A stretch of DNA of 54,658 bases from an uncultured Enterobacterales bacterium (GCA_946478305.1 CAMLBO010000021.1:1-54658); one strand, 5' to 3'; positions 9,169 to 20,692 are shown, counted from the stretch's first letter. Made by a program: numbers and translations. The notes: generated by a model not told the origin, from the sequence alone.

Positions 9169-9489
9169 TTACTTCAGCGGGGTGAGGCTCGCATAATATG
9201 CTGCCAGATCGCTGATATCCTCATCAGTGAGTGAAGATGTAAAAGCCTGCATAACCCCCGCCTGTCCCGCACTGCGTTCACCTTTCTTATAGGCGTGCAT
9301 CGCCAGTTCCAGATAAGCGTCGTTTTGACCTGCCAGATTTGGGTAAATGGGATTCGCCGCTTTACCACTTACGCCATGACAAGCCACACAGCTGGCAGCT
9401 TTTGATTGCCCCTTCTCAATATTTCCCTCTGCCAGCACCGGTTCACTTGCCAAACCTAATAATAGTGCGACACCAATCACGATACGCAT
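9169..9489 (-). CDS. Periplasmic class I c-type cytochrome (c553-like)
   Basis: A 106-residue monohaem cytochrome. A Sec signal peptide (hydrophobic 2-17, cleavage probably after VLA at residue 20) is followed by the haem-binding motif CVACH (Cys34, Cys37, His38). A distal Met near residue 80 (GVMQAF) is the probable sixth ligand, and the ending DISDLAAYYASL is typical of the cytochrome c4/c553 family. It would carry electrons in the periplasm; its donor and acceptor cannot be told from the context. It is not part of the E. coli rof-tilS region, so it is either an ancestral gene lost there or an addition. It lies 46 bp downstream of tilS on the same strand. Confidence 0.9.
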   Translation of the reverse strand: MRIVIGVALLLGLASEPVLAEGNIEKGQSKAASCVACHGVSGKAANPIYPNLAGQNDAYLELAMHAYKKGERSAGQAGVMQAFTSSLTDEDISDLAAYYASLTPLK

Positions 9490-9535
9490 TGCAGCTCCTG
9501 CGACGGGAGACCCCGCCTAAAAATCCTGGGTTAAA

Positions 9536-10879
9536 TCACTTTTTACAGGGACACCAGACAATCTGCCATTGTGGTGCACCGGCTTGCGCGAGCGCCTGAC
9601 GGGTAATAAATAGCCCCGGCGCAGCCATCAATTGTTCATTGTAATAAATTAGGGGTGTACGTTCACGCTGCCATGGCGGAACGCTAAGTTCTTGCCACAA
9701 CTTTTTACTCTGCCGGGCATGCGAACGCCCGGCTTTTTCAATCATGCCTTTGGCCTGAAAGCGCACGCTGACCTGCTCATTATCGCGTGGAAGACGAATA
9801 CTTTCAGTATCGTTGACCAGATGTTCTCTGACCTGCAGATAACCCAAGCCATCAGGCAGCTTCAGTGGTGTGGTAGTATCCCAGGTTAGAACTGTCTGCT
9901 GTAACGAAGCCATCGGCGGTAAAAGGTACAGACGTTGCTGAAAGCGGCGCACGCTGAAAGAGTTAAGTTGCAACAAGGGTTGTGCATCTTCACGGCTGAG
10001 GGCGACTTCATCCCAAAGACGCTGCAACTGCTCGCGCGAAGGCATACGCGCTCCCTGAACTGACAACCAGCGGCGTAATATTGCCTGACGGCGCTGCAGT
10101 GACATGAGCAGCATGCCTGTGATGTCCAGGCTGCCGTTGCTGTCTGTTAGGGTTTGTAGAGATTCACTCAGCAGTTCATCCAACAAGGCTTCCTGTTCAC
10201 CGCACAGGGCTGCGCTGCGTGAAACTGCCTGTGAGAAATGTGGCCAACGCTCACAGAGAGTGGGCAATACGTTTAGCCTCAGGAAATTGCGGTCAAAACG
10301 CGGGTCTTGATTGCTGTCATCTTCAATCCATTGCAGCCCTGCATTCATGGCAAACTGCTCAAGCTGATGGCGGGAAAGCGCCAGAAAAGGCCGCAACAAC
10401 CGGTAGCCATTACGCTCAGAATGAGCCGGCATGGCTGACAGCCCCGCCGGACCACTTCCACGCTTTAGCGCCAACAGAAAAGTTTCGCATTGGTCATCAA
10501 GATGTTGAGCGGTAAGCAGTGTCTCACCGGCACTAAGATGATCAGCAAAAGCCTGATATCTCGCCGCTCTGGCCGCAGCTTCGATCCCATCTTTTTTCGC
10601 GTCAAGGGTCACATTCACCACTTCCAGCGGCACCTGAAACTTCTGGCAAAATGCTCGCGCATGCGCCACCCACTGGTCTGCAAATTGACTTAACCCATGA
10701 TGAACATGAATAGCCCGCAGCGAAAAATCGGAATATGTCCCGGTGCGCAGCTGCACCAAAGCTGCCAGCAGTACGGTAGAGTCCAGGCCACCGCTAAATG
10801 CGATACACAATTTACGCGCATCGCCTATCTGGCCGGCAAGGTGCGTTAGCACGCTGTTTTCAAGAGACGCTTGTTTCAT
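9536..10879 (-). CDS. tilS: tRNA(Ile)-lysidine synthetase
   Basis: TilS uses ATP and lysine to convert C34 of tRNA-Ile(CAU) to lysidine, switching its identity from Met to Ile, and is essential. The 447-residue protein has the N-type ATP pyrophosphatase P-loop SGGLDS (29-34), the central substrate-recognition domain, and a C-terminal domain containing the run RFQAKGMIEKAGRSHARQSKKLWQ (partly quoted: GRSHARQSKKLWQE) typical of the long enteric form. E. coli TilS has 432 residues. It is preceded closely by yaeR (6 bp), so both are probably cotranscribed. Confidence 0.96.
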   Translation of the reverse strand: MKQASLENSVLTHLAGQIGDARKLCIAFSGGLDSTVLLAALVQLRTGTYSDFSLRAIHVHHGLSQFADQWVAHARAFCQKFQVPLEVVNVTLDAKKDGIEAAARAARYQAFADHLSAGETLLTAQHLDDQCETFLLALKRGSGPAGLSAMPAHSERNGYRLLRPFLALSRHQLEQFAMNAGLQWIEDDSNQDPRFDRNFLRLNVLPTLCERWPHFSQAVSRSAALCGEQEALLDELLSESLQTLTDSNGSLDITGMLLMSLQRRQAILRRWLSVQGARMPSREQLQRLWDEVALSREDAQPLLQLNSFSVRRFQQRLYLLPPMASLQQTVLTWDTTTPLKLPDGLGYLQVREHLVNDTESIRLPRDNEQVSVRFQAKGMIEKAGRSHARQSKKLWQELSVPPWQRERTPLIYYNEQLMAAPGLFITRQALAQAGAPQWQIVWCPCKK

Positions 10880-10885
10880 GATGGT

Positions 10886-11278
10886 TTAGCCAATTTCATA
10901 AAGCTCCAATGGCAGGCCATCGGGATCGCTAAAGAAAGTAAAACGTCTGGAAGTATAGGGGTCAATCCTTACCGCTTCACATGTGACTCCCGCATGAGTC
11001 AGCCCGGCAATGGCCAAATCAATATCGTCGACGCTGAATGCCAGATGGCGTAATCCACAGGCTTCAGGACGGTTAACGCGCAACGGAGGATGCGGAAAAC
11101 TGAATAACTCCAGAGTATATTGCCCGTTGAGAGCCAGATCGGCTTTCCATGAATCACGTTCTTCACGGTAAAATTCGTCTATCAGAGTAAAACCCAATAC
11201 ATCACAATAGAAGGTTTTGCTACGCGCATAGTCCGATGCGATGATCGCAATGTGGTGGATCTGGCGTAAATTCAGCAT
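10886..11278 (-). CDS. yaeR: VOC (glyoxalase/bleomycin-resistance) family protein YaeR
   Basis: A 130-residue metal-binding vicinal-oxygen-chelate protein. The two beta-alpha-beta-beta-beta modules are visible. Likely metal ligands are the His in HHIAIIASDY (near residue 9), the His in LRHLAFSVDD (near 77) and the Glu in LPLELYEIG at the C terminus. The substrate is unknown; homology to glyoxalase I does not by itself show methylglyoxal activity. It sits between ldcC and tilS, as in E. coli. Confidence 0.93.
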   Translation of the reverse strand: MLNLRQIHHIAIIASDYARSKTFYCDVLGFTLIDEFYREERDSWKADLALNGQYTLELFSFPHPPLRVNRPEACGLRHLAFSVDDIDLAIAGLTHAGVTCEAVRIDPYTSRRFTFFSDPDGLPLELYEIG

Positions 11279-11358
11279 AAAAGAGTCCTGTAAATTCTGA
11301 TAAGCACGTTACTTAGCCCGTGCCAGGAGATCAACATCTGATCCTCACAGAGCCGGGA

Positions 11359-13503
11359 TTATTCGGCGGGTAGTTTAAGCACCTTCACTAAATACCGGCC
11401 ATCTTCCGTGAGTTTGGCGCCATGGATATCGGTTTCAAAGCCCGGATAGTGTTCGCCAATCGAACAAAGCATGATCAGGAAATCCAGTACCGCCCGGCTC
11501 TCCTGGGTGATCATCTCACCAGGCATCACCACCGGCACGCCTGGTGGATAAGGCAGGATCATATTGGCTGCCACCTTACCAATCAGATCATCAATTTCGC
11601 ACTCTTCGATGTGTCCACGCACCTGATGCTGGAACATATCGTAAGGCGTCATGATCATTTCTGGTAGTACATCAAATGCGCGGATCATGAGACTCGGTAG
11701 ATCATGTTTACGGATCAGCTTATGGATGCCCTGTGCCAGATCCTGAATACGCATGTGCCGGTAAAAGTCCGGATCTTCGGCATAAAGATCCGGCAGCATG
11801 TTCTTCACGCGTAAATTCAGATCGTAAGCGCGTTTAAAGTCCGTCAGCCCACGCATCAGGCTCATCGATTTGGTTTTATCGATACCAATGCTGAACAGGA
11901 AAAGCAGATTGTAAGGCCCGGTTTTCTCCACCACCACGCCGCGTTCATCCAGAAATTTTGCCACCAGTGCAGCAGGGATCCCCTCTTCGGCCAACTGTCC
12001 TTGCTCATCCATTCCCGGAGTCAGAATAGTGACCTTGATAGGATCCAGATACATGTGGTCAGTATCGGCATTGGCAAAACCATGCCAGTTTTGATCCGGA
12101 TTCAGCGGCCAGCATTCAGCTTCATTGATCTCTTCAGGCTGCCAGACATCGTAGAACCAGCCTTCAGTCTCCTCGCGCAAACGCTGGATCTCTTTACGAA
12201 AGTGTAACGCGCGTTCAACAGAGCGGTTGATCAGGCGGCGTCCCGGATTTCCGCGCAGCATCGCTGCTGCCGTTTCCGCCGACGCCACAATGCCGTAGTT
12301 AGGTGAAGTGGTGGTATGCATCATATAAGCTTCATTAAAGGTACTTTCGTCGTACTCACCTTTAATGTGGATCATTGAGGCCTGAGAGAATGCCGCCAAT
12401 AATTTATGGGTAGATTGTGTTTCATAAATGACTTTTCCGGCTACACGGTCACCGCTCATACCACTTTTCCCATCGTATATCGGATGGAAATTGGTATACG
12501 GCACCCAGGCTGAGTCAAAATGAATTGAAGGTACATCCAGCATTTTTTTGATGAAGTCAGTGTTGTAGAGCAGGCCGTCATAAGTCGAGTTGGTGATCAC
12601 CGCATGCACTGGCCAGGTGGCATTTTGCGTCAGGGCGATTTTCTCCTCGATGCTCTCGCGGGTAAATTCACGCTGTGGAATACCACCAAGAATGCCGTAG
12701 GCATTCCGGTTTGGACGCAGATAGATCGGCACGACGTTGGTCATCATCATCAGATGTGCCAGTGACTTATGACAGTTGCGGTCAATCAGTACCGTACTTC
12801 CAGCCGGGGCCGCGTACATGCCGACAATTTTGTTAGCAGTGGATGTGCCATTGGTCACGATATAGCTCTGTTCGGCACCGAAAGTACGAGCAATGTACTC
12901 TTCCGCCTCAAGGTGTGGGCCTGTGTGATCCAGCAGCGATCCCAGCTCAGTGACCGAAATTGAGACGTCCGCCTTCAGTGTTTTCGCCCCAAAGAAATCA
13001 TAAAAAAGCGTACCGACCGGGCTTTTTAAGAACGCTGTCCCGGCCATATGCCCTGGCGTACAAAACGTATATTTCCCCTCTTCCACGTAGCGGAACAGCG
13101 CTTTAGTCAGCGGCGGCGTAATGGTGTCGATGTATTCATCGGTATATTGCCGGATGCGCTTAGCGATGTCCTCAGCCGCATTCAGGGCATATTCAAAGAA
13201 ATAGAGCACCATACGCATGTCATTTACGCTGACATCCAGCGAGGAGTGGGTATTAATGAACCCGTAAAGTGGCAGATATTCGTTCAGCTCGTTAATCTCA
13301 GTACACAGCTCTTCACTGTGCTGATCCCAGTCGAAAATAGTGCCACAAATGCGGGCATTGGTTTCAATCAGCTTGAGCAGATCGGCATTGTCCCGCGGAT
13401 AAACGGTTTTAAAGCCAAGGTTCGTCAGTGCCAAATCCAGCTCTCGGATTGGCTCATCTTTGTAGTAGGCCCCTTCCGGGCGCATGATGGCGATAATATT
13501 CAT
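11359..13503 (-). CDS. ldcC: Lysine decarboxylase (LdcC type)
   Basis: A PLP-dependent decarboxylase making cadaverine and CO2 from lysine. The 714-residue protein has the N-terminal wing (response-regulator-like) domain (about 1-130), the PLP fold with the Schiff-base lysine in the motif STHKLLAAFSQ (near residue 367), and the C-terminal domain. Assignment as the constitutive LdcC, not the acid-induced CadA, rests on its location between accA and yaeR, exactly as in E. coli ldcC, and on the absence of a cadB antiporter or cadC regulator nearby. A terminator separates it from accA upstream, so it should have its own promoter. Confidence 0.92.
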   Translation of the reverse strand: MNIIAIMRPEGAYYKDEPIRELDLALTNLGFKTVYPRDNADLLKLIETNARICGTIFDWDQHSEELCTEINELNEYLPLYGFINTHSSLDVSVNDMRMVLYFFEYALNAAEDIAKRIRQYTDEYIDTITPPLTKALFRYVEEGKYTFCTPGHMAGTAFLKSPVGTLFYDFFGAKTLKADVSISVTELGSLLDHTGPHLEAEEYIARTFGAEQSYIVTNGTSTANKIVGMYAAPAGSTVLIDRNCHKSLAHLMMMTNVVPIYLRPNRNAYGILGGIPQREFTRESIEEKIALTQNATWPVHAVITNSTYDGLLYNTDFIKKMLDVPSIHFDSAWVPYTNFHPIYDGKSGMSGDRVAGKVIYETQSTHKLLAAFSQASMIHIKGEYDESTFNEAYMMHTTTSPNYGIVASAETAAAMLRGNPGRRLINRSVERALHFRKEIQRLREETEGWFYDVWQPEEINEAECWPLNPDQNWHGFANADTDHMYLDPIKVTILTPGMDEQGQLAEEGIPAALVAKFLDERGVVVEKTGPYNLLFLFSIGIDKTKSMSLMRGLTDFKRAYDLNLRVKNMLPDLYAEDPDFYRHMRIQDLAQGIHKLIRKHDLPSLMIRAFDVLPEMIMTPYDMFQHQVRGHIEECEIDDLIGKVAANMILPYPPGVPVVMPGEMITQESRAVLDFLIMLCSIGEHYPGFETDIHGAKLTEDGRYLVKVLKLPAE

Positions 13504-13524
13504 CTGACAAATCCTTCTAATAAA

Positions 13525-13548
13525 AAAGGCCGTGCAAGCACGGCCTTT
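13525..13548 (-). terminator. Terminator after accA
   Basis: A 24-bp perfect palindrome (AAAGGCCGTGC / GCACGGCCTTT) lies between the accA stop and the ldcC start. It is followed on the minus strand by a T-rich run (CCTTTTTTATT), a canonical intrinsic terminator for the dnaE-accA transcript. Confidence 0.88.
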
Positions 13549-13575
13549 CGGAGTTTTTTAATGCCGGGATGAAAC

Positions 13576-14535
13576 TCAGCAATAACCGTAAGTCATCAGA
13601 CGCTGATAACGGCGGTTGCGCAGCTCTTCGTTACTCAGCACATCCAGATCGCTGAGATCAGCTTCAAGCTGTGCACGCAGTGAAGCGGCCATGGCAGGAA
13701 CATCACGATGCGCACCACCCAGTGGTTCAGGGATAACCGAGTCAATCAGTTTCAGCTCTTTCAGACGAGGGGCAATAATGCCCATCGCTTCAGCAGCCAG
13801 CGGGGCTTTATCAGCACTTTTCCACAGAATTGACGCACAGCCTTCCGGTGAGATCACCGAATAGGTGCTGTACTGCAGCATGTTAACTTTGTCGCCAACA
13901 CCAATAGCCAACGCACCACCAGAGCCTCCCTCACCAATAACGGTGCAGATCACCGGCACATTCAGGCGGGACATTTCACGCAAATTGCGTGCGATGGCCT
14001 CAGACTGGCCGCGCTCTTCCGCCCCCACGCCCGGATAAGCACCCGGTGTGTCGATGAAGGTAATGATTGGCAGCTTAAAACGCTCAGCCATTTCCATCAG
14101 TCGCAGTGCTTTACGATAGCCTTCTGGAGCAGGCATACCGAAGTTGCGGCGGATTTTTTCTTTGGTTTCACGGCCTTTCTGATGACCAATGATCATCACA
14201 GCACGCTCACCTAAACGCGCCAGACCACCAACGATAGCCTTATCATCCGCGTATGCACGATCACCAGCCAGCTCATCAAAATCGGTAAAGATATGTTTGA
14301 TGTAATCCAGAGTGTAAGGGCGACGCGGGTGGCGTGCCAGTTGGGCAATCTGCCAGGCACCCAGATCAGAGAAAATCTTGCGGGTCAGTTCAACGCTTTT
14401 CTCACGCAGGCGTTCAACTTCCTCGTCCAGATTAATATCCAATTTTTCGTCTTGACGGCTGACTGCAGTCAGCGAGTCAATTTTCGCTTCCAGCTCCGCA
14501 ATCGGCTGTTCAAAATCAAGAAAATTCAGACTCAT
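13576..14535 (-). CDS. accA: Acetyl-CoA carboxylase carboxyltransferase subunit alpha
   Basis: AccA with AccD forms the carboxyltransferase that makes malonyl-CoA, the first committed step of fatty-acid synthesis. The 319-residue protein equals E. coli AccA in length and has the crotonase-like core motifs ([18 protein letters not shown], then [22 protein letters not shown] split by position about 150-190, and [11 protein letters not shown] near 205). It lies 12 bp after dnaE, cotranscribed with it, linking chain initiation of lipids to the replication gene upstream. Confidence 0.98.
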   Translation of the reverse strand: MSLNFLDFEQPIAELEAKIDSLTAVSRQDEKLDINLDEEVERLREKSVELTRKIFSDLGAWQIAQLARHPRRPYTLDYIKHIFTDFDELAGDRAYADDKAIVGGLARLGERAVMIIGHQKGRETKEKIRRNFGMPAPEGYRKALRLMEMAERFKLPIITFIDTPGAYPGVGAEERGQSEAIARNLREMSRLNVPVICTVIGEGGSGGALAIGVGDKVNMLQYSTYSVISPEGCASILWKSADKAPLAAEAMGIIAPRLKELKLIDSVIPEPLGGAHRDVPAMAASLRAQLEADLSDLDVLSNEELRNRRYQRLMTYGYC

Positions 14536-14547
14536 AGCATTCCTATT

Positions 14548-17500
14548 TTAGTCAAATTCCAGTTCCACCTGCTCGGTACCTACAAGCGTCCGCAGATCCA
14601 GCAACAGTTTATCGGTTGGCGTGACACGCCATGACGCACCGAATCGTAGCCGGGCACGCGCATTTTCTCGTTGGTAGTACAGATGTACTGGTATCGTCCC
14701 CGATCGGTGTGGTTCCAACGATTGGCGGAGACGGTTCAAAAGCTGGTCATCAATTTGCCTGTCAGTCAGCGAGATAGCAAGACCGCGAGCATATTTTTCC
14801 CGTGCTTCACTGATGTCCATAACATCGCGGGCCATCATTTTAAGCCCGCCACTGAAGTCATCAAAGCTGACCTGTCCTGTGGCGATAAGGATACGGTCTT
14901 TTTCCAATAAATGCTGGAATTTTTCCAACGCTTCGGTGAACAACATCACTTCCAGACGCCCTGAGCGGTCATCCAGCGTACAGATACCTATGCGGTTACC
15001 CCGCTTGGTCACCATGACTCTCGCCGCGATCACCAACCCCACGGCGATAGTCATTTTACCCCGGTCGGTCGGATGCATATCCTTCAGACGCTGGCCACCG
15101 CCATAGCGTTCTATCTCTTTCAGATACTGGGTGATTGGATGCCCGGTAAGATAGAGCCCGAGGGTTTCACGTTCACCATCCAGTACCGTTTGTTCCGGCC
15201 AGCGCGTGACGTTGGCATAAGATTTCTCGACCTGCTCTGGCGCTTCAGCCAGTACGCCGAACATGTCGACCTGGCCAATGGCCTCTGCTTTGGCGTGCTG
15301 ATCGGCGGCCTTCAGCGCGTCCGGCAAAGAACTCATCAATGCGGCACGGTGCGGCCCTAAACGATCAAAAGCACCGGACATGATCAGTTTTTCGAGGATA
15401 CGTTTATTCAGCTTTTTGACATCGGCGCGTGCGCACAAGTCAAACAGCTCTTTGAAATAGCCGCCTTCGTTACGGGCTTCAATAATGGCTTCGATAGGGC
15501 CTTCACCGACGCCTTTGATCGCGCCGATGCCATAGACAATTTCACCGTCGTCGTTGACGTGGAAATGGTACAAACCGCTGTTGATATCTGGCGGCAGGAT
15601 CTTCAGTCCCATGCGCCAGCACTCATCCACCAGCCCAACCACCTTCTCGGTATTGTCCATATCCGCGGTCATTACCGCCGCCATGAATTCTGCCGGATAA
15701 TGCGCCTTCAGCCATAAAGTCTGATAGGAGACCAGCGCATAAGCAGCGGAGTGAGATTTGTTAAAACCATAGCCGGCGAATTTTTCCACCAAATCGAAGA
15801 TTTTAACCGCCAGTTCACCGTCGATACCGCGCGCTTTGGCACCGTCTTCAAAACCGCCGCGTTGTTTGGCCATTTCGACCGGGTTCTTCTTACCCATAGC
15901 ACGACGAAGCATGTCTGCGCCGCCCAGCGAATATCCGGCCAGCACCTGAGCAATCTGCATAACCTGTTCCTGATACAAGATGATGCCGTACGTCGGCTCA
16001 AGCACAGGTTTCAGTGATTCATGCTGCCACTGAATATCAGGGTATGAAAGCTCTTCACGGCCGTGCTTTCGGTCGATGAAGTTATCTACCATGCCGGACT
16101 GTAAGGGGCCAGGACGGAACAAGGCCACCAGTGCGATCATATCTTCGAAACAGTCAGGCTTCAGACGTTTGATCAAGTCCTTCATACCGCGGGATTCGAG
16201 CTGGAACACCGCGGTCGTTTCTGAGCGTTGCAGCATGTCGAAGCTTTTTTTGTCTTCGAGCGGGATGGTCGCAATATCGATAGGCTCGAGGCCAGACTTC
16301 GCACGTCGCGCATTAATCATGCGTAAGGCCCAGTCGATAATGGTCAGCGTTCGCAAACCGAGGAAGTCAAACTTCACCAGCCCGGCATATTCCACATCAT
16401 TTTTATCGAACTGGGTAACCGGATGGTTCCCCTCGGCATCGCAGTACAACGGCGCAAAGTCAGTAATTTTAGTGGGCGCGATCACCACCCCACCAGCATG
16501 TTTGCCGGCATTACGCGTGACGCCTTCAAGCTTACGGGCCATGTCAATCAGTGCGCGGACTTCTTCATCAGCCTCGTAAACCTCTGGCAACTGCGGTTCA
16601 GCAGCAAAGGCCTTCTCCAGCGTCATGCCCGGATCCGGGGGTACCAGTTTTGAAATACGGTCGACAAAACCGTAAGGGTGGCCCAGTACACGCCCAACGT
16701 CGCGGATCACCGCTTTTGCCGCCATGGTACCGAAGGTAATGATCTGCGAAACGGCCTCGCGACCGTACATGTCAGCTACGTGTTCAATGACGAGATCGCG
16801 TTTTTCCATACAGAAGTCGACGTCAAAGTCGGGCATGGAAACACGTTCAGGGTTGAGGAAACGTTCGAAAAGCAGGTCGAATTCCAGCGGATCCAGGTCG
16901 GTAATTTTCAGCGCGTATGCCACCAGGGAACCTGCACCGGAACCGCGCCCCGGGCCGACGGGCACATCATTATCTTTCGACCACTGGATGAACTCCATGA
17001 CGATCAGGAAGTATCCAGGGAAGCCCATCTGGTTGATAACACCCAGCTCTAACTCAAGGCGGGCATCGTATTCAGGACGTTTCTGCGCGCGCCGTTCAGG
17101 GTCCGGGAACAGAAACTCCAGACGCTCCTCCAGCCCTTCCTTCGATTTGGCAACCAGAAAATCTTCAGTAGTCATTTCGCCGGTCGGGAACTGCGGCAGG
17201 AAGTATTCACCCAAGCGGATGGTCACATTACAACGTTTCGCAATCTCGACACTGTTGAGCAGTGCTTCCGGGATATCCTCGAACAGCTCACACATCTCAT
17301 CTTCACTGCGCATGTACTGCTGAGGCGTGTAATTGCGCGGACGTTTAGGATCGTCAAGGGTGAAACCATCATGAATAGCGACACGAATCTCGTGGGCGTC
17401 AAAGTCTTCCTTAACTAAAAAGCGCACATCATTGGTGGCAACCACGGGCAATTCGCGCTCAGCAGCAAGAGCCACAGCGGCGTGAAGATAGTTCTCTTCT

Positions 17501-18030
17501 TCCGGACGGCCGGTACGGATAAGTTCAAGATAATAACGATCGGCAAAGTGCTGCTGATAAAATTCCAGGCATTCCTCAACCTGTGGCTGATTACCACGTA
17601 TAAGAAATTTACCGACATCCCCCATTCTCGCACCTGACAGCAGAATCAGACCTTCGTTGAGCTCTGCCAACCAGTCGCGGTCAATGATAGGACCAGCTGC
17701 GCCGTAGCCACGCTGATAAGCACGGGAGATAAGCAGGGTCAGATTCTGGTAGCCCTGATTGTTCATCGCCAGCACGGTTAGCTGAGCGAGCTCATCACCG
17801 AGGATCTCACTTTGTACGTTGAAATCTGCGCCAATGATCGGCTTTATGCCTGCGCCATGAGCTGAACCGTAAAATTTCACCAACCCACAAAGGTTAGTAA
17901 AATCGGTAATGGCCAGAGCGGGCATGCGGAGGGAGGCCGCGCATTTCACCAACGGACCAACCTTGGCTAATCCATCCACCATGGAGTAGTCACTGTGTAC
18001 ACGAAGATGAATAAAACGAGGTTCGGCCAT
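14548..18030 (-). CDS. dnaE: DNA polymerase III alpha subunit
   Basis: The catalytic subunit of the replicative DNA polymerase. At 1160 residues it equals the E. coli enzyme. It has an N-terminal PHP domain ([13 protein letters not shown] near residue 7), the C-family palm with the catalytic aspartates in PDFDVDF (about 399-405), and an HhH2/OB-fold region in the C-terminal third ([19 protein letters not shown]). The beta-clamp-binding motif near residue 920 (QVDMFG, in [13 protein letters not shown]) is present. It lies between rnhB and accA, the usual enteric order. Confidence 0.98.
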   Translation of the reverse strand: MAEPRFIHLRVHSDYSMVDGLAKVGPLVKCAASLRMPALAITDFTNLCGLVKFYGSAHGAGIKPIIGADFNVQSEILGDELAQLTVLAMNNQGYQNLTLLISRAYQRGYGAAGPIIDRDWLAELNEGLILLSGARMGDVGKFLIRGNQPQVEECLEFYQQHFADRYYLELIRTGRPEEENYLHAAVALAAERELPVVATNDVRFLVKEDFDAHEIRVAIHDGFTLDDPKRPRNYTPQQYMRSEDEMCELFEDIPEALLNSVEIAKRCNVTIRLGEYFLPQFPTGEMTTEDFLVAKSKEGLEERLEFLFPDPERRAQKRPEYDARLELELGVINQMGFPGYFLIVMEFIQWSKDNDVPVGPGRGSGAGSLVAYALKITDLDPLEFDLLFERFLNPERVSMPDFDVDFCMEKRDLVIEHVADMYGREAVSQIITFGTMAAKAVIRDVGRVLGHPYGFVDRISKLVPPDPGMTLEKAFAAEPQLPEVYEADEEVRALIDMARKLEGVTRNAGKHAGGVVIAPTKITDFAPLYCDAEGNHPVTQFDKNDVEYAGLVKFDFLGLRTLTIIDWALRMINARRAKSGLEPIDIATIPLEDKKSFDMLQRSETTAVFQLESRGMKDLIKRLKPDCFEDMIALVALFRPGPLQSGMVDNFIDRKHGREELSYPDIQWQHESLKPVLEPTYGIILYQEQVMQIAQVLAGYSLGGADMLRRAMGKKNPVEMAKQRGGFEDGAKARGIDGELAVKIFDLVEKFAGYGFNKSHSAAYALVSYQTLWLKAHYPAEFMAAVMTADMDNTEKVVGLVDECWRMGLKILPPDINSGLYHFHVNDDGEIVYGIGAIKGVGEGPIEAIIEARNEGGYFKELFDLCARADVKKLNKRILEKLIMSGAFDRLGPHRAALMSSLPDALKAADQHAKAEAIGQVDMFGVLAEAPEQVEKSYANVTRWPEQTVLDGERETLGLYLTGHPITQYLKEIERYGGGQRLKDMHPTDRGKMTIAVGLVIAARVMVTKRGNRIGICTLDDRSGRLEVMLFTEALEKFQHLLEKDRILIATGQVSFDDFSGGLKMMARDVMDISEAREKYARGLAISLTDRQIDDQLLNRLRQSLEPHRSGTIPVHLYYQRENARARLRFGASWRVTPTDKLLLDLRTLVGTEQVELEFD

Positions 18031-18087
18031 ATCCAGAGTCCAGAAATGAGTAATGAATGAACGATTGTCGGAATGACAAACTACTGA

Positions 18088-18109
18088 GGCTAGCGCTGAA
18101 GCGCGCTAG
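18088..18109 (-). other. Hairpin immediately after rnhB
   Basis: GCTAGCGC and its complement GCGCTAGC flank a short loop directly after the rnhB stop codon. No T-run follows, so it is not a good intrinsic terminator. It could stabilise the 3' end of the lpx-rnhB message or weakly attenuate dnaE expression. Confidence 0.4.
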
Positions 18110-18706
18110 CTAAGCCAGATCCAGTGCACGTTTTACCGGTGCGAAACTGCGCCTGTGATGCACAGTGGCACCCAGCCTCGATAAACTTTCGAGATGGACC
18201 GGAGTCGGATACCCCTTATGCTTAGCAAAGCCGTATTCAGGGAACTGAAGATCCAGCTCAACCATCTCACGATCGCGTGTCACTTTAGCTAAAATAGAAG
18301 CCGCGCTGATTTCAGCAACTTTGCTGTCACCCTTAACCACAGCCTGAGAGGCCATTGGCAATACAGGACAACGGTTACCGTCTATCAAGACCATATCCGG
18401 GATAATACTCAACCCGGCAACTGCTCTTTGCATTGCCAGCATAGTGGCATGCAAAATATTCAGTTCATCTATTTCATGAGGCTCTGCGCGACCTAAACTC
18501 CAGGCCAGCGCTTTCTCTTTGATTTCGATATACAGCGCTTCACGACGCTTTTCACTGAGTTTTTTAGAATCCGCCAGACCGGCGATAGGCTTTGCCGGGT
18601 CGAGGATAACCGCAGCGGTAACAACAGCCCCCACTAATGGCCCACGACCAACTTCATCCACGCCAGCGATACACAACGCCTGCGGATAAACAAAAATACT
18701 CTTCAT
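18110..18706 (-). CDS. rnhB: Ribonuclease HII
   Basis: RNase HII removes single ribonucleotides and RNA from RNA-DNA hybrids. The 198-residue protein has the family start [12 protein letters not shown] with catalytic Asp17-Glu18, then [12 protein letters not shown] and a later acidic residue in DGNRCP. Length matches E. coli (198). Its start overlaps the lpxB stop by 4 nt, indicating translational coupling within the lpxD-fabZ-lpxA-lpxB-rnhB-dnaE gene run. Confidence 0.97.
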   Translation of the reverse strand: MKSIFVYPQALCIAGVDEVGRGPLVGAVVTAAVILDPAKPIAGLADSKKLSEKRREALYIEIKEKALAWSLGRAEPHEIDELNILHATMLAMQRAVAGLSIIPDMVLIDGNRCPVLPMASQAVVKGDSKVAEISAASILAKVTRDREMVELDLQFPEYGFAKHKGYPTPVHLESLSRLGATVHHRRSFAPVKRALDLA

Positions 18707-19851
18707 CGTTTAGCCAATTCCATCACGGCCTGAGCGGCCTGCTCGTCGGCGTCACAACGGATGCTTTGATGCAATGCCAGGAAAGTATTCTGCAACTGCT
18801 GGCTCTTCTCGCCCCCGGCTAACAGTGGCAATAGGGCGGCTGACAGTTTTTCAGGCACACATTCCGTTTGCAGCAGTTCGGTGACAATTTCGCGCCCGGC
18901 CAGTAAATTCGGCAAGGAGACATAGGGTGTTTTCACCAGACGTTCCGCGATCCAATAGGTAAAGGGTTTCATACGATAACCCACCACCATCGGGCATTTC
19001 GCCAACATACACTCCAGCGCGGCGGTGCCAGAGGCAAGAAGGGCGGCATCACTGGCTATCATCGCATTACGCGCCTGACCATCCAGCAGATGTGCCGGTA
19101 AATCTGGGGCGATCTCAGCCTTGATTCGCTCAAACTGCTCGCGCCGCTTGGCATTCACCAGCGGCACCACGATATGAAGATCGGGATAGGTCTGACGCAA
19201 CTGTAGCGCCGTTTTTAGGAAGTCTGCGCTGAGCATCTCCACTTCCGCTTGACGACTGCCCGGCAATAACGCCAGACAATGAACATCAGCAGGAATACCC
19301 AATACAATTCGCGCGGCCTGCTTGTCCGGCAGCAATGGCATGGAGTCAGCCATGGTGTGACCGATAAAACGGCAGGGAACATTAAATTTGTCATAAAACG
19401 CTTTTTCAAAAGGCAGAAACGCCAACACCATGTCGGTAGCTTTTCCAATTTTGAAAACGCGCTTTTGTCGCCAGGCCCAGACTGAAGGGCTGACATAATG
19501 GATAGTTCGGATCCCACGCTGCTTAAGACGCCCTTCAAGTGTAATATTGAAGTCAGGTGCATCGATGCCCACGAAGACATCCGGTTTTAAAGCAGCAAAA
19601 CGCTGAGTGAGATCTTTGCGGATTTTCAACAGGCGTGGCAGACGTTCCAGAACCTCTACCACGCCCATGACAGCCAATTCTTCCATTTCGTACCAGGCTT
19701 CACATCCCTCGGCCTGCATCAGCGGGCCGGCCACACCGACAAAGCGGGCATCAGGGTGGTGTTTTTTCAGCGCTCGGATCAAACCAGCACCAAGAATATC
19801 ACCGGATGTTTCGCCAGCCACCAGGCCGATCGTCAGAAAGGGCTTTTGCAT
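18703..19851 (-). CDS. lpxB: Lipid-A-disaccharide synthase
   Basis: LpxB is a GT-B glycosyltransferase (family GT19) that joins UDP-2,3-diacylglucosamine and lipid X to make the lipid A disaccharide on the inner face of the inner membrane. The 382-residue sequence has the signature [17 protein letters not shown] at the N terminus, [14 protein letters not shown] (about 125-139) and the C-terminal nucleotide-binding part ([13 protein letters not shown]). Length equals E. coli (382). It lies 49 bp downstream of lpxA and overlaps rnhB. Confidence 0.98.
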   Translation of the reverse strand: MQKPFLTIGLVAGETSGDILGAGLIRALKKHHPDARFVGVAGPLMQAEGCEAWYEMEELAVMGVVEVLERLPRLLKIRKDLTQRFAALKPDVFVGIDAPDFNITLEGRLKQRGIRTIHYVSPSVWAWRQKRVFKIGKATDMVLAFLPFEKAFYDKFNVPCRFIGHTMADSMPLLPDKQAARIVLGIPADVHCLALLPGSRQAEVEMLSADFLKTALQLRQTYPDLHIVVPLVNAKRREQFERIKAEIAPDLPAHLLDGQARNAMIASDAALLASGTAALECMLAKCPMVVGYRMKPFTYWIAERLVKTPYVSLPNLLAGREIVTELLQTECVPEKLSAALLPLLAGGEKSQQLQNTFLALHQSIRCDADEQAAQAVMELAKR

Positions 19852-19900
19852 TATTTACCGCTTATTCGCCGAAGAAATTATTTACCGAATGACCAGCCTG

Positions 19901-20689
19901 TCAGCGGATGATGCCGCGTGTCGAACGGGCAAAGAAATCACTAAAAGGTTTAACTGCCGGGAACTCTGCGGCAATTTCAGCGATTTCTGGTTGGGCTTCT
20001 TCCAGCGTTTTGCCACTACGGTACAAGATCTTGTATGCATTACGGATAGCGTGCAATGCAGGCTTGTCGAAACCGCGACGCTTAAGCCCTTCGATATTGA
20101 TACCAAATGGCGTTGCGTGGTTGCCCTGAGCAATGACAAAAGGTGGAACATCCTGAGCAACGCCAGAACACCCACCCACCATCACATGCGCACCAATGAT
20201 GCAGAACTGATGTATGGCCGTCATACCACCAATGATGGCGTGATCGTCAATCTCAACGTGACCCCCCAAGGTCGCGTTATTGGCCAGGATACAACGATTT
20301 CCAATGACACAATCGTGGGCAATATGTGCGTTAACCATTAACAGGTTATCGTTACCCACTTTGGTCAAGCCACCGCCCTGAACGGTACCACGATGAATGG
20401 TGACGCTCTCACGAATATTGTTGCGATCGCCGACTTCAACACGTGTTGGTTCACCTGCATATTTCAGATCCTGGTTAATTTCACCGATGGAAACGAACTG
20501 AAAAATGCGGTTGTCGCGACCAATTTTGGTCACACCATTGAGAACGACGTGTGATTTAAGTTCGGTACCTTCACCGATTTCCACCTGCGAACCGACAAAG
20601 CAGAAAGGACCTATATGAACACCGGCACCGATAACGGCACCGTCTTCAACAATAGCGCTTGGATGAATAAAGGCGGTTTTATCAATCAC
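19901..20689 (-). CDS. lpxA: UDP-N-acetylglucosamine O-acyltransferase
   Basis: LpxA transfers R-3-hydroxymyristate from ACP to UDP-GlcNAc, the first step of lipid A synthesis. The 262-residue protein is a left-handed beta-helix made of hexapeptide repeats (for example [32 protein letters not shown]). The catalytic base His125 sits in AHIAHDC. E. coli LpxA is 262 residues. It starts 3 bp after fabZ, so the two enzymes competing for hydroxymyristoyl-ACP are coexpressed. Confidence 0.98.
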   Translation of the reverse strand: MIDKTAFIHPSAIVEDGAVIGAGVHIGPFCFVGSQVEIGEGTELKSHVVLNGVTKIGRDNRIFQFVSIGEINQDLKYAGEPTRVEVGDRNNIRESVTIHRGTVQGGGLTKVGNDNLLMVNAHIAHDCVIGNRCILANNATLGGHVEIDDHAIIGGMTAIHQFCIIGAHVMVGGCSGVAQDVPPFVIAQGNHATPFGINIEGLKRRGFDKPALHAIRNAYKILYRSGKTLEEAQPEIAEIAAEFPAVKPFSDFFARSTRGIIR

Positions 20690-20692
20690 GTA

